Shown: one piece after another, positions 45,870-57,459 of the stretch | Position numbering within the stretch: the first letter of the stretch is position 1 | How the letters are laid out: every line of letters starts with the position of its first letter | Assembly: GCA_011109175.1 (NCBI GenBank) | Contig: RDEW01000038.1 | Span: 273,007 to 337,006, forward strand | DNA: 64,000 bases | Direction of reading: 5' to 3' | From: Dicyema japonicum | Taxonomy: Eukaryota; Dicyemida; Rhombozoa; Dicyemidae | Made by a program: the position numbers and the translations under genes | Notes under the pieces: generated by a model | What the model was told of the DNA's origin: nothing | Databases searched by the model: none | What the model saw: the letters and a program-made list of their open reading frames with translations, nothing else

Positions 45870-46280
45870 GTAGGTAATAAAAAGGTTAGAACCATATGAA
45901 GACTCTATAAATCAGCAAACTCGTGAATTGATTTGGATGTTGTCAATTTGCTATCCAAACACAAGATATATGATAAGGTGTCGATTTCCAACTTTGAGGT
46001 TATTTTTGGGTACATAAATAACCTTTCTAAAATGCTGGAGATTAATCAGACGGTGAGTCTGAATTTAATTGGTTTTGATGTGAGTTTTTATTACAGAGGA
46101 AATTGCAGAGTACAAAGAAATAAAGGAAGAGAGATTGGAGAGCTCCGTCAAAATATTATTAATTTATAAAAATAGTTTTTTGTTTTTTTTGTTCAAATTA
46201 TTTTTTTGGTATTTACAGCTCTTGAATAAGTTCATCGACTGGGCAATGTCCACTGTCTCTCATCAGCTACTATGATTTTT
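45870..46280 (+). CDS. Possible coiled-coil host protein (tentative)
   Basis: A frame encodes LEPYEDSINQQTREL, and then, in another frame from 45933, DVVNLLSKHKIYDKVSISNF and NNLSKMLEINQT. A 40-nt GT-AG intron (about 46053-46092) would join this to KEIAEYKEIKEERLESS, and a later intron to NKFIDWAMSTVSHQLL with stop near 46277. The charged, helical composition and the lack of LINE motifs suggest a host gene. I could not reconcile the first frame change with a splice, so it may be broken, and I do not recognise it. Confidence 0.25.
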
Positions 46281-46679
46281 TATGTCTTGGTTTATTAATT
46301 TATTTACCATGATTTGTTATTCTTTGGACTGAAAGAGACCTGTGGCTAACAAGAACGTTATAGCAATGAGTTGATGCTCCTATAGATCCGTCAAGTGTAT
46401 TTGATTCTGTACAGAACTCAGATGCGGATCATTATAAACCCTTCAACAAATATAATAGAAATTATTTTTTAGCAGTGATTGCTATAATTTACTAATTGAG
46501 TTAAAACTTCGAAAGTAAAAAACGGCCAAGGATACAGTCAAAACCGTGTTGAATAGCTAGAAAATCTAAAAGACAGATTCAACATTCTCAGCAGACGAAC
46601 AGTAAGGCATGTATCACGTATAACAGAATTACAAGGGTAATGATCAGTTCCAAGGATGAACCGAGTATTTTTGTCCCAC
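46281..46679. other. AT-rich stretch, nothing recognised
   Basis: About 400 bases without a coding frame or repeat family that I can support, between the tentative coiled-coil gene and a LINE 3' end. Confidence 0.4.
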
Positions 46680-47310
46680 TCGGATTCCAGTGACAAGGTC
46701 CCCCACTGTCCTTGGAGTCAAGTACGACAGTCTTCTCAATTTCAACTCCCACGCAACAGACATGATTACCAGGGGCCTCCAGAAAGTTAACGTTATACGC
46801 GCCCTTGTTCGGAGGACCACGAGGAACATGGACTTTTCCGTTTCTACCCTCTACCAACAAACAATCGCGCCTGCCGTTGAGTATGCCTCCGTTGCATGGA
46901 GATTCGGGCTATCGGAGTCTATGGTCCAAAGAATCAACTCAATATACCGGAAAACAATCAGTATGCTTTGCCCACGTAATGGATCAACAGTCGACCCACT
47001 ACTCATGGAAGCTAAAATCCGTAGTCGTGGCTCCGGATTTCTTAGTGTCTGTGAGGAAGATGGAAATCCGCTTCGCCTGATCCTTTCCATGGCAAGAGAA
47101 AACCGATTGGATAAGAAATTCCCCTCCCCGATCGGATTCCTCTGCAAGACCAAGAGAAGGCTCTTCCGGAAAGTAGTGGGGACGATGGAAGATCACAGAC
47201 GTCGAATGGCACAAGTGAGTGCGAGGACTGGTATCACCTAACTGTTTGAATCTTTTGTCTTTCTTTCTCGGTGTTCCCGGGGTTATTAAAATAAATAAAA
47301 ATAAATAAAA
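46680..47310 (+). mobile_element. LINE 3'-end fragment (family B-like)
   Basis: A 183-codon frame encodes the region after the RT active site: LGVKYDSLLNFNSHATDMI, KVNVIRALVRRTT, VEYASVAWRFGLSE and STVDPLLMEAKI, ending ARTGIT and stop at 47241. The 3' UTR resembles family B (ctttctttctcggtgttcccggggttattaaaataaataaa). The 5' side is cut at about 46680. Confidence 0.8.
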
Positions 47311-47319
47311 CTGTGACTG

Positions 47320-47760
47320 ACTAATCTCCGAAAGCTTTTTATTAAGAATATGAGAGATAACACCCATGAAATGGGGGAGCACAATACAATAAGGTGTTCC
47401 ACGTCGGTAATAACAGTATCGGGAAAGAAGAGATGATCCTCATTGTGATTTAAAAAATTAATCTTGCGAGAGTCCCAGATTACAAATTTCAGGTTGAGTC
47501 GCATAAATCTCGAGTCCATAACTGTTAAGAATGGGAGGAAGTATTCAAGACTTATCACAACCGACTCGATCAAAGCATCGTCCGAACATCGTCCAAATAC
47601 CAACAATTGGCCGATTCGCACCCGCCGCAGACGTCCACTCCGAGTTGTGCAAGTTTCGATTTGGAAGACAGATCATCGATGACCCGCCGCACGAAATTCT
47701 TGAAGCAAGTCTTCGGAATAGACTCCCAACAGGCCTGACTTCGCCAACAGCACGTCAATT
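47320..47760. other. Unassigned segment, possibly LINE-derived
   Basis: Several overlapping frames on both strands, none with a clear motif. The higher G+C content at 47560-47760 resembles the LINEs rather than the host genes. It adjoins the stop codon of the minus-strand host gene. Confidence 0.3.
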
Positions 47761-47765
47761 TTTAA

Positions 47766-48318
47766 TCAAATTAATTTATTTGCAAGCAAAAATTGAAAAG
47801 TTTTTAAAAAATCTCCATTTTCACAAATAAGTGCATTCATAACACTTTCCTCAGTAATACTAAAGTACCGAGAAATAATCTACACTCATTATTCCAAATA
47901 ACCTCAACATTCCCCCATATTCTGTCCAATTCTTTACTACCATCTTCCTTGATAAATAGACTGCTTTGAATTAAGTCAGCCTCTTCAGGATTATTCAATG
48001 TATGAATTGACGACTCTGCTGTAAAATCTGACTCATCTCCAGAGAACATGGCGCTATAGACTAGGGAATCATTAAATGATCCAACATTCGTCGCCATCCG
48101 ACATCACAAAAGTTGGGACTGAGCTGGGACTAGTTTCAACAAGAGACTGAGATCGGCGGTTCGTGGGAGAAAAATATATTCGCCAATCTGTTGGGATATT
48201 GTATGAATGTATCCGCGGCAAGATTTTCTTCAGGAACCGGTCTCTCATGGATTGACTGGAATGGGAGGTAATCTGGGTTCAAATAAATTGGACCTTCTGC
48301 ACCGACATCATCTTCCAT
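47766..48318 (-). CDS. Acidic protein of 159 aa, family not recognised
   Basis: Four exons (48318-48141, 48118-48086, 48060-47886, 47859-47766) join in phase to 159 aa; introns are 22, 25 and 26 nt. The product is acidic and hydrophilic with no membrane segment: it starts MEDDVGAEGPIYLNPDYLPF, has an Asp/Glu/Ser-rich middle (SGDESDFTAESS), then ELDRIWGNVEVIWNND and ENGDFLKTFQFLLANKLI at the end. Three junctions agreeing in phase, and intron sizes like those of the certain genes, support it as real. It could be a nuclear or regulatory protein, but I see no diagnostic motif. It is divergent to the gene at 48363, with 44 bp between the two ATGs. Confidence 0.6.
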
Positions 48319-48362
48319 ATTCTGAATCCCTTCACTTCTTCGAGAAGTTTATTTTGGTAGAT
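48319..48362. promoter_or_regulatory. 44-bp bidirectional intergenic region
   Basis: The only DNA between the start codons of two divergent host genes, so it must contain both 5' UTRs and at least part of a shared promoter, unless one start is wrong. No core promoter motif is obvious. Confidence 0.4.
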
Positions 48363-48813
48363 ATGCAATATTATTTTCATGTCGTCAGAAAAACAGTACT
48401 TTATGAGACTAATATGAGTTCAAAAAATACCCCCTGCACGTGGATTCCATGTTCTTACTGACTGAATTGGCGTTGTTTATATTGCGTATGTTTGAATACA
48501 AAAATTCATCGATGGGTAATATTTTGTTGTCTGTTATACACTAAGTTATGTAGTTCACGGAAACTGCGTTTTTTTCACAGGTTTCGTTGGAAAGAAAAAG
48601 GCTTTGTATTTTTTAAAATCTCACCTGATTGAGTCGCCAGTCTTTTTGGATGTCAGTTCTCCGCCGTGCGTCATGATTACCGCCCTCATGTTGGCCTTTT
48701 TAGGACGAGGTTTTATAGAAAATTTCATCGGAATTCCATTAACTACGAATAACACCTCATTTATATATTCAGCATTAGGAAAATCCATGGAAAAACCACA
48801 AAGAAAAAAATAG
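48363..48813 (+). CDS. Protein of 120 aa with two hydrophobic stretches, family not recognised
   Basis: Three exons (48363-48395, 48419-48515, 48581-48813) join in phase to 120 aa; introns are 23 and 65 nt. The sequence starts MQYYFHVVRKTFKKYPLHVD, continues MFLLTELALFILRMFEY (hydrophobic), FVGKKKALYFLKSHLIESPV and CVMITALMLAFLGRGFIENF (hydrophobic), and ends in a basic SMEKPQRKK tail. Two possible membrane helices and a dibasic C-terminus would fit a small ER or mitochondrial membrane protein, but this is inference. The longer second intron might hide a microexon. Shares a 44-bp intergenic region with the divergent gene at 47766-48318. Confidence 0.55.
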
Positions 48814-48959
48814 TTTAAATTTAAAAATTCAGTATTTTATTTATTTTATATTTTTAATAATTATTTTATGCCAATATAAATTAAATTTTCATTAGCAAAC
48901 CAAAGTTCTATATTATAAAATATATAAAAAACCAAAGTTCTACCCGCCGCGGTTGAGGT

Positions 48960-49440
48960 GGTGACGTCCCTCTTTAAGTTATGTCTGATGAACACAAAAA
49001 TTGCAATCTAAAGGACTTCTTTAACGTTCATTGTCAGAGGACTCTTCAGTGCATGGAAAAGAAAAGAACTTTGTGAAGACCTTTCATAATATAAGAAATC
49101 AATCGGATGTCTTTACGAGACAAAAATAACGAAGGAGTTTGAGGAACAACACGGAAAGTTTAAGTTAATCTTTCTATCTGGGGATCAAAATATGGAACGC
49201 AAAAACTATACAAGATAATTGCCTGGATTCTTAACGAAACGTAGAGTAAAGGAGCCACCTTTCCACTTGGAAAAGGACTATTGATACCAGTACAAAATCG
49301 GGAAAAGTTGAGAACCTAAGACCAGTGGTCTTAACCAACACATTGCGGAAGATACTATATTATGCTTCAAAGAATGGAGAGACGCCTAGACTTGTACATG
49401 TCGGCTTATCAAAGTGGCTTCCGAAAAGGGTAAGGTAAGT
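48960..49440 (+). mobile_element. LINE RT fragment, heavily decayed
   Basis: Traces of an RT palm on the plus strand: FPLGKGLLIPVQNREKLR (as in IPKxGK), then LYMSAYQSGFRKG near 49420. No open frame. It meets the 3' end of the minus-strand family A copy at 49440. Confidence 0.45.
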
Positions 49441-52200
49441 TATTATAAAGAAAAAGCACTGTAAATTAAGTGATGGGGGAAGTAATATGAAACGGTAGGG
49501 CATGCCAACCGACTTCTACCCCGACAGTCTCCCCAACAAAAATCCGTAAACACAGGGTCATCTCTGAAGATAAATGCCAGATACTTTAGTTCGATTTTTG
49601 AAACCTCGAATAAGATCGTCGATAGTTCCTCCAACCTTGCAAATTTTTCCTTCCAACCATAGGGAATTGGCATACGAGATTTATCCCGTAAGCAAGCTTT
49701 AGAGCAAAATTTCGCGTTTTCTCAAATTTCTTGAGAATAGAGTCTTTCTTTTTTGAGTCGTACCATCCTTCTAAACCGTATAGCATTGCAGGTAGTATTG
49801 CAGTGTTGAAAACATAAACAAAGGTCTCTGGCTCGAGCTTTAATTTTCTAACGCAGAACAGAGCGTTCGTAGCTTTTTTCTTTGGTATTTTAGCATATTC
49901 CACAAAATTACCTCCCTCGTCAATTAAGAGATCAAAGTATTTCACAGTCTTCTTTCGAGGTATGTCTTTAACGAGCTCTTAGGTTAATTAGCCTCCTGCT
50001 TCCAGTTATCCTTACCAGACCAGACTTTTCATGTTCCACCGAATGGAAGGTTTCATTACACCACTCTTCGATCTGGTCCATGTACGTTTCCAAACGATTC
50101 TCAGATACCAAAGGGTTTAAAGAAACATCATAAATTTTGACGTCATTAGCGTATATCAAAATTTATGTACGTGGGTTTTCTGGAGAAGGCAATTTAATCA
50201 TTACAATGTTAAATAATAGAGGACTGAGCACTGAACCCAAAGTACACCTCTTCTCAACCAAATTTCACGAGATTAATAGTTTAAAAAATTAACAATTGAC
50301 CGTCTATCCGAGAGCAAACTTTGTATCCAAAATAGAGTTCCTTTTAAATACCACATTTCGCAAGACAAATAAAAGACCAAGATGCCACACACTATCGAAA
50401 GCTTTGGTATATATCAAGGCAGACTGCGGTCAAACACCCTTTAGTTTCCAAAGCCTTCACAATTGATGCGTTAACACTGTACAATCTCCACAAGACCGAT
50501 TTTCGAAAACCCAACTGATGTCCTTTAGTATATCATTACGTTCTATATTTTCAGAAAGTCTGTTGAAAACAATTTTTTCCATAACTCTTGAGATCGTTGG
50601 AATAAGGCTTATGGGCCTATAACTGGTTGTTAAGTACCCAGGTTTCCCAGAATTACGTATCAATATGCGAAGGTATGTGACCCAACCTGATACTGCACCT
50701 ATAGAGACATTCCAGATATTCATAAAGTACCTTGAGTGCTTCCTTGAATAAACGAATAGCGATATTGTCCTTTAAAGGAACATTGTCTTTAGTTCATTTT
50801 ACCGCATTTTCAACTTCCCAGTATTTATAGGGCAGTAACAGGGTAAAGAACTAACTACTTTTTACAACTTTTCTTTTAGGGAACTGAGGGCCAAGCGAGT
50901 CAGTCGCTCATCAGGGTTAACCTGTTGTATTTCTAAAGTTCATCCACAAACAGGTTAGGGATTTCTTATAAAGATACAGGAGACCCATCATGACATTGCA
51001 ACAATGGAATTTCTTTTCTGGATTAACGTCCGGTTACTTTATTATAGACTTTCCAAAAGTTTGGGGTTTTTCGATACAACTCCCTACACTGAGCTATCTA
51101 AAAATTATTTTTCTTAACTTTTTCTAATCTGCGTATTTCTTGTGTGATCATCATAATTGTTAGCTCCATGAGCCTACGGTCATGGGATCAGGACATCGAC
51201 GTAGGTTGTTTTTCAAGCGTTGTTTCCTCTTCAAAATGACTTTAACATTTTTTGGTGTCAAGGGAAAATTCTTGTCAACCGAATAGACTTTATTCGCCTA
51301 TGTTTAGAGGTACGATTTTAAAAAACAATTAGAGAGTCACTCGAACTCTCAAGATCCAGCTTGGAAGACTCCGGATTACAAAAATTCCCAAAACGTTCCA
51401 AATATATATGTGTGTTGTCCAATTTAGTCGTGTCCGACTTTAGGAGATCTCATGAACGAGTTTCCAAATATATAGCAATGCTTTTTCGGTAATGGCCCCA
51501 GTTTATACTTGTCAGATCATAGCATACTAGAGCAGGCTTGACCTCTAAAGGAGCTAGGTTGAGTTTATAAAGGATTGGTAGATGATCACTACCAATATCA
51601 CCAAGCGTATTCGGTTGTTTCAAAAATTGATGAAACAGATTCCGATATTAACGCCATTCCCAAAGAATCCCAGCCACTTGGAGAATAGTCATCGGGGTCG
51701 AGGACATCACAACAGAAAACCCGGAAGACACAGACATATCTTTTGAAACAAGACCGTATCTATTCGTCTCCAGACAACCAAACGAGGTATCTTTGGAGTT
51801 TAAGTCTCCCAAAAGGATCAAGAACGGTGCATTTCATCATGAAAAAAATTCTCGATAAATTAAGAATACGAAGATAATTTTTTAGAAAACATTCCTCCAA
51901 TTTTCATCCACATATTTTCCAATCGTACTTCCAGAGAAACAAACTCACACAATTCTTGGGATATGATCTTCAGGTTACGAACCCTTAGATTTTAGTCTGT
52001 AGAACAAATATGTACCCGTTCCTCCTACCGAGCCAGACTTCCATTTAATATCAAGAGAACAATATCCCTCAAGTCGAAAATTATCCTCACTCTTTTAACT
52101 TCGTTTCATTAACAATTAGTATATCAACGGGATCGGTGGATAACATATGCACAATCTCAACGCCTTCTTTTTAAGGATCGGGCGTTCACCGTAATGAGAC
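49440..52200 (-). mobile_element. Non-LTR retrotransposon, family A, near-full ORF2 copy (decayed)
   Basis: From 52190 down the minus strand shows NARSLKR, GDLNSKDTSFGCLE (about 51790), DIGSDHLPILYKLNLAPLE with YDLTSINWGHYRKS (about 51500), a linker, YRPISLIPTISRVMEKIVFNRLSE (50457-50723), and then MIYANDVKIYD (49968-50159), where YADD has become YAND. The thumb region KKATNALFCVRKLKLEPETF lies at 49586-49945. Many stops. A 53-bp family E tail is inserted in the endonuclease end at 51409-51461. Same family as 640-3775. Confidence 0.85.
51409..51461 (-). mobile_element. 53-bp LINE family E tail insertion with 13-bp target duplication
   Basis: ttccaaatatata occurs at 51396-51408 and 51462-51474. 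Between them, on the minus strand, ctcgttcatgagatctcc, gtcggacacgactaaa and a ggacaacacaca tail match the last bases of family E at 8508-8566. It is an extreme 5' truncation inside the family A copy, so it is younger than that insertion. Confidence 0.92.
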
Positions 52201-52439
52201 CTTCCTACCTTCTCCCTATCCAATTCCACTGGTGAAGATTACCATTATGAAAAAAACTTTTCCGGCGAAGAATGAAGTGATGTAGGACGTGCTATGAAAG
52301 TGGAAAAGGGTGAATTACTTCTCGACATCTCTTCGGAAGCAGACTATTGAAAGATGAATTTATGTAATTTATAACATTATTTTTATTAAAATTTATCTCA
52401 GAGTTTCAATAGCTCACTCAAAACTGCGCAAAACTGCAG

Positions 52440-53335
52440 TATATAGTTAAATAAACAGTTTTGCGCCTTCTGCACTGGGACTTGATCGGAATGGTAACGA
52501 AAAGGAGTCTCTCACTACCATTATGAGACCAACATTCGTTCTTTTTTGGAAAATATCCACATCCCCAGTTGTCCCATGGCTTCTAACCGTACGAGGGAGA
52601 CATGTGGTCAGAACGAGGAAGTTGAAGTGCTCCGTCTCAAAAGAACTGTCCGGTCGAAGTTTAATTGAAGGTGGCACCCGCGCAGCCATCAGGGCACTTT
52701 CCTAGAGTTGACCACGAAAACCGACTCCAGACGCCTACAATATTTTTACTGAACAAGCATCCACTGCCATCCCAGAACCTACGCTAAGGCGCTCCCCTAT
52801 CCGGAGTGAGTCCCTTGATTGCATCCAACGATGAAGTTCTCGCAATACGGAATTTTGCCCCTAGTAGCAATGGCGGGCTCGACCGAATGAGACCTGGCTA
52901 CCTGAAGGATCTAACATCTTTGTCCGTTGGAGACCAGGGACTTCGTATTACGAATTCAATTACTTCACATATGAACCAGATCATGTCTAGAGTTCTTCCC
53001 GAAGTTCTCCACCACTTTGATAGCCTTTGATAAGAAGGGAGGCAGAGTACGACCAGTTGCGGTCGGGCTTGTCTTCAGAAGACTGGCTGCTAAATTTGCC
53101 TTCAGACATTCTATTTCACTCGTCACAAAATTCTTGAACCCACCTTAAGTAGGCGTCGGTATTCGCTTGGGATGCGAGGCCGATGTCCATTCAATGAGGA
53201 CATCAAGAACGCCTTCAATAGTTTAGGAGGGACAATATCCTAAAGGCTTGTGTTGAGAGATGCCCTAATATCTTCGAATTTGTGAATCAGTCATACAGCC
53301 TACCTTCATCTTTACTTTTCGAAAACTACCTAATC
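52440..53335 (+). mobile_element. LINE family G, 5' half (split by a hAT insertion)
   Basis: The RT N-terminal region is legible: EVLAIRNFAPSSNGGLDRMR, YLKDLTSL (52806-53030), then KKGGRVRPVAVGLVFRRLAA and AKFAFRHSIS (about 53040-53120), GVGIRLGCEADVHS (about 53160), and FEFVNQSYSLPSSLLFENYL at the break (about 53330). It stops at the left end of the hAT element; the next RT block, GVQQGDPLGPQLF, resumes at about 58330. Confidence 0.85.
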
Positions 53336-53779
53336 TAAGGATGTCAAAATTCTGCCCTCGGCAAGTTTAGGTGCGGCCCGCGAGCCTCATGCGCAGCAGT
53401 AATGTTTAGTGGAGTTAGTTAAATGCGACAGTACCGTGCAGCTCAATTTTATGGCTATAAAACGAATATTTTAATTTTAATTATAAAATATTTTTTTAAT
53501 TTTAATTATTTTTAATAGTATTTGTAGATGTTGTTTGTCAATGCCACGTGTTTGTTCTGGAAATAAAAAATGGTGTTTGAAAGATGAAAAGAGAGTGTTT
53601 CTAAAAACTGGGAACTTATCTATTTTTTACAACGATTGATGGAAAAATACATTGTTTGATATGTAACCAATTTCATCGCTATACCGAAAGAATACAACTT
53701 AAAAAGGCATTACCATTCTAATTATAGATCATACGATTATTTCGAAGGTACTAAGTTGTTTATTAACCAATGAGGTACA

Positions 53780-54550
53780 ATGCGTGTTTCAAAGCTTAAT
53801 GAATTACGAAATAATGTGACTTCGTCACAGGCTCATTTCACAAACATTCACATTCGAAGTACTGCATCAGTTATTGCAAGCTATGAAATAAGCAGAATGC
53901 TTGCAATGAATGGGAAATCATATTGTGATGGTGATTTCATCAAGCAATGCCTCATAAAAACAGCAAATATTATTTGTCCAGACAAGACTCACTTGTTCAA
54001 AGATATTTTCTTTGACCAGAAACACAGTTGCCGAACATATCAAAGAAATGTTTTTTGCATTTGAAACAAAAATTAAAGTCTGTACTGTTTAAATTTGAAT
54101 ATTTTTCAATTGCGATCGACCTGACTTCTATTGTTTAAATTTATAAAGCCAAAATAAAACTTATTAAAAAAAATTGCGATCGATGAAACGGTCGACGTTA
54201 TTGGAATTGCATAATTAGCAATCTTTATAGAGCTTGTGATTCAGATTTTAATATTTATGAAGAATTTCTCGAACTTGTACCAATGCATGATACTACTACA
54301 AGTGAAGATATCTTTGTTAAACTGCTACAAATTTTCTTTGACTATGGATTTGATTAAAATAAGCTTATACGTTTGTGCACCGATGGTGCTCCGAATATGG
54401 CTGGATGACATGCTGGAGTTGCTGTCAAATTGCGAGCTAAAATAAAAAATTTAAATCCTGGTCATCATTTGCTCATTTTCATTGTATTATGTCGCGAGCG
54501 CTACTTGCAATATCGATTTTTTTGCTCGAAATTAAACGAGTAGTATTAAG
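53780..54550 (+). pseudogene. hAT transposase, N-terminal part
   Basis: Starts RVSKLNELRNNVTSSQAHF, then ASYEISRMLAMNGKSYCDGD, FIKQCLIKTANIICPDKTHL, and after frame changes DFNIYEEFLELVPMHDTTTS, KLIRLCTDGAPNMAG and KLRAKIKNLNPGHH. The LCTDGAPxM block is diagnostic for the GTF2I-repeat/SCAND3-like branch of hAT transposases. Several stops. Confidence 0.85.
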
Positions 54551-54639
54551 ACACTCACAAGTCGAACCATTTTAACAGATATAACATGATTTATTCGCAA
54601 AACCCCAACTAACTAAACAAGGTAAGAGCCATTAACTAA

Positions 54640-55770
54640 AGAGGAAAGCCAAGATTTGGGGTCGTCTCTATCGGGGCACTCATGAGACACCGTATGTCTC
54701 TTCTCCGTAAAAAGCCCCAATTACAATGCGAGTTTCCACAAGCAATGTAATAAATCACCGATTCTTCTCGTTTTTCTTTCGTATTCGTCATCAATTTCAG
54801 ATGCTAAATCCAATCCATGTGCTTCAATTTAGTTGCGTTTATAATTAGAACTTCCATCTGGATCGTGCTATAGCAACCAGCACTGAGGCCCGTTTCCGAA
54901 GAGAACGGGCATTAATGAGGTTTATCCTGACTACTTCTGGTTTTTTCGGTGGCTGCCCTCTCTTCTTAAGAGCACCACTCTCTTTTCTGTGTTGAAGCTT
55001 CTACTGTTTCTTTTTTAGAAGGTTTCTTATTATATGTTGTATTCCAGCCAGTCTTCCCATACATTCTAAACTCTGACTTTAATTTCTTATTCGTTCCAGT
55101 TTTGGAAACTTCACTTTCTCCATTATGGGCATTTTCTCGTTTTAGAGATAATTTTCCATTCGATTCTTTCCTTTTTTGGTCAATTTTGTTTTTCTTCACA
55201 ATGTTAGCTTCAACAGCCTTGGGGCATCTTCCATAATTTAGTTTCGTTTATAATTAGAACATCCATCTGGATCGTGCTGGCTAGAGCAACGAGCACTGAG
55301 GCCCGTTTCCAAAGAGAACGGGCATTAATCAGGGTTATCCTGACTACTTCTGGTTTTTTCGGTGGCTGCCCTCTCTTCTTAAGAGCACCACTCTCTTCTC
55401 TGTGTTGAAGCTTCTACTGTTTCTTTTTTAGAATGTTTCTTATTATATGTCCTATTCCAGCCAGTTTTAATTTCTTATTCGTTCCAATTTTGGAAACTTC
55501 ACTTTCTCCATTAAGGGCATTTTCTCGTTTTAGAGATAATTTTCCATTCGATTCTTTCCTTTTTGGTCAATTTTGTTTTTTTTCGCTATGTTAGGTTCAA
55601 CAGCCTTGGGAGATCTTTATAATTGGCAAAGTCGATGGATGAACCACAATTCAAAGACTTATTATTGTTGTTAACCGGACACTGCGATCTTCTATGTGAA
55701 TCAGAACAAACATGGCATCTTTCAACACATTTCCATTAGGCCTGAAGTATGTTTCTCAAACTCGTAGTAT
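54640..55770 (-). mobile_element. LINE family A fragment (ORF1 end and endonuclease start) with 409-bp tandem duplication
   Basis: The minus strand reads a zinc-knuckle trace (CQVCSDSHRRSQCP, about 55690), then a Lys/Asn-rich ORF1 tail (KKNKIDQKRKESNGK), and INLINARSLRKRASVLVAIA (about 54900), the start of the endonuclease. The stretch 54837-55245 recurs at 55246-55620 with a 409-bp offset and some indels. The element lies inside the hAT transposon. Confidence 0.75.
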
Positions 55771-56149
55771 ATTTCTTCGTCTTGTAGCACCAGTGGCACC
55801 ACTTTTTCATTAGTGGCACCACTGAAGCTTCGCCCATTTTAAAGAACCATTTTAAAGAAACCAGTTTTACTCAAAAAAACATGAAACTAAAATTATATGT
55901 AGATTTATGTTATGCTTTAAAACATATAAAATTGAATTTATTTTTTAAATTCTTAAATTATCTTACTATTAATAATACTGATAAGCATTCTAAATAATTA
56001 AAAAATTAATTTCAACAATAAAACTCTTCATTTTTCAATATTTTAAACTATTAAAAATTCCAGGTTATACGACTGTACTCAGTTAAGACAAAAAATTCAA
56101 AAAAAATATTTTATTTATAAGAAAAGGTAGTCACTTCTTTTTAAGCTTT

Positions 56150-56850
56150 TTAACGCGACTCGTGTGGAAGATCTCGCTATGTCCCTCATTTGATTGAAGT
56201 GTCATTCGCTTGTTAGACAATATATCTAGACTTTCACTTTTTCACTGTAGGGAAATTCAAATTTCCCTAACTTTAGCGAGGGATTTGTCCCATGGTCTTT
56301 TTTTACGCAAACCTATATTGTCAATGTAATTAACTAACCTCATCTCCTTTCTCAAATGAGTATTTTGAGCAATGAACACCCACGAAACGGATTGTAACAT
56401 AATTTATATATAAGGCCATATAACCTGTTGAACTATGATAACTAAGATTATAAAATTGGACAGCTTTTTTAATCTGTTTTTTCCAACATTTATTTGGATC
56501 ATCAAACAACATCTTCGACAAAGTTCGAGTGATTATCTGATTGAATCTTTCTTTTTGAATAAATATCACTTTTTTTCTTTAAGCTTTTTGTAACACCATA
56601 TTTTGAATAAATATCAATAGCCGTTAAAAGCCACGAATAGCCATCATTATGCTCGCTAAACCTAGAGAATATAAAAAATTTATACCTTTTAAGATCGATT
56701 AAATCTATTTGAAATCTCTCATTAAGCCGAGTTGCTATTATATGATTTTCTTCATCATATTCCTTAAGACTTCTGGCAAAAAGACATGTCTCACAAGTCA
56801 GAAGGGGCAGGTCAGAAGTTTTCGTACAGACAATATCATAAGAATTCGTG
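56150..56850 (-). pseudogene. Integrase relic (same type as the Ginger-like element)
   Basis: Minus strand: RLNERFQIDLIDLKRYKFF and NDGYSWLLTAIDIYSKYG hold the first Asp block of an integrase core. After a break, ERFNQIITRTLSKMLFDDPN, VQFYNLSYHSSTGYMAL and KYSFEKGDEVS continue the C-terminal part. It preserves the core region missing from the copy at 31823-33530. No inverted ends found. Confidence 0.7.
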
Positions 56851-57459
56851 GAAGTGCTATGAATGAAATATAAATATCGTTTTTATTAAGTCAAAGCAAT
56901 CTCCTACTGGAATGGAAATATTGGAATCCGCAGATAAAACTGTTATTCAAAAGAATACCACATTATAAACAATCTGATAAAAAACAAGGAAGACTCTTGA
57001 AAAGCAAATAGTCTGGAGAGAAATATAGAGGAGAGAATATAAATAGGGACAAATCAAATAGTGAAGAATAATCCATATTTAAAGGATACCAAAATACAAA
57101 ATATATATTAGACATTTTGATAACAGCCTTTCAACTCTATTTGATGAATCCACTAATATATTAATGAAGAAAATGTAAGACAATACAAAAATAATATGGA
57201 CTAAGCATTAGCACAAACGAAGCACCACAACAACGTGGACAAGCGTGACATAACAATTCAAATTAGAATTAATAGTTTATATTAATTTTATACATTAAAA
57301 TTAATATTTTATATTACTAAAAATTAGAATTTTAATCCAAAAGAACAATTTTCATAGATTCAAAAAAATTCAAAAAATTCAAAAAATCGATATTGCAGGT
57401 AGCGCATAGTTGCAAGTAGCGCTTGCGACATATTATTTATCAGCAAAATTTGTGCTATT

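Noticed and set aside
45567-45880. A host gene on the minus strand (frame of 63 codons with an upstream TDDLLVCQDA string)
   Set aside because: The string resembles a decayed RT active site, no splice model keeps it open, and no family could be named.
46588-47382. Minus-strand frames of 61-127 codons
   Set aside because: They overlap the LINE frame at 46690-47241, which carries the recognisable motifs.
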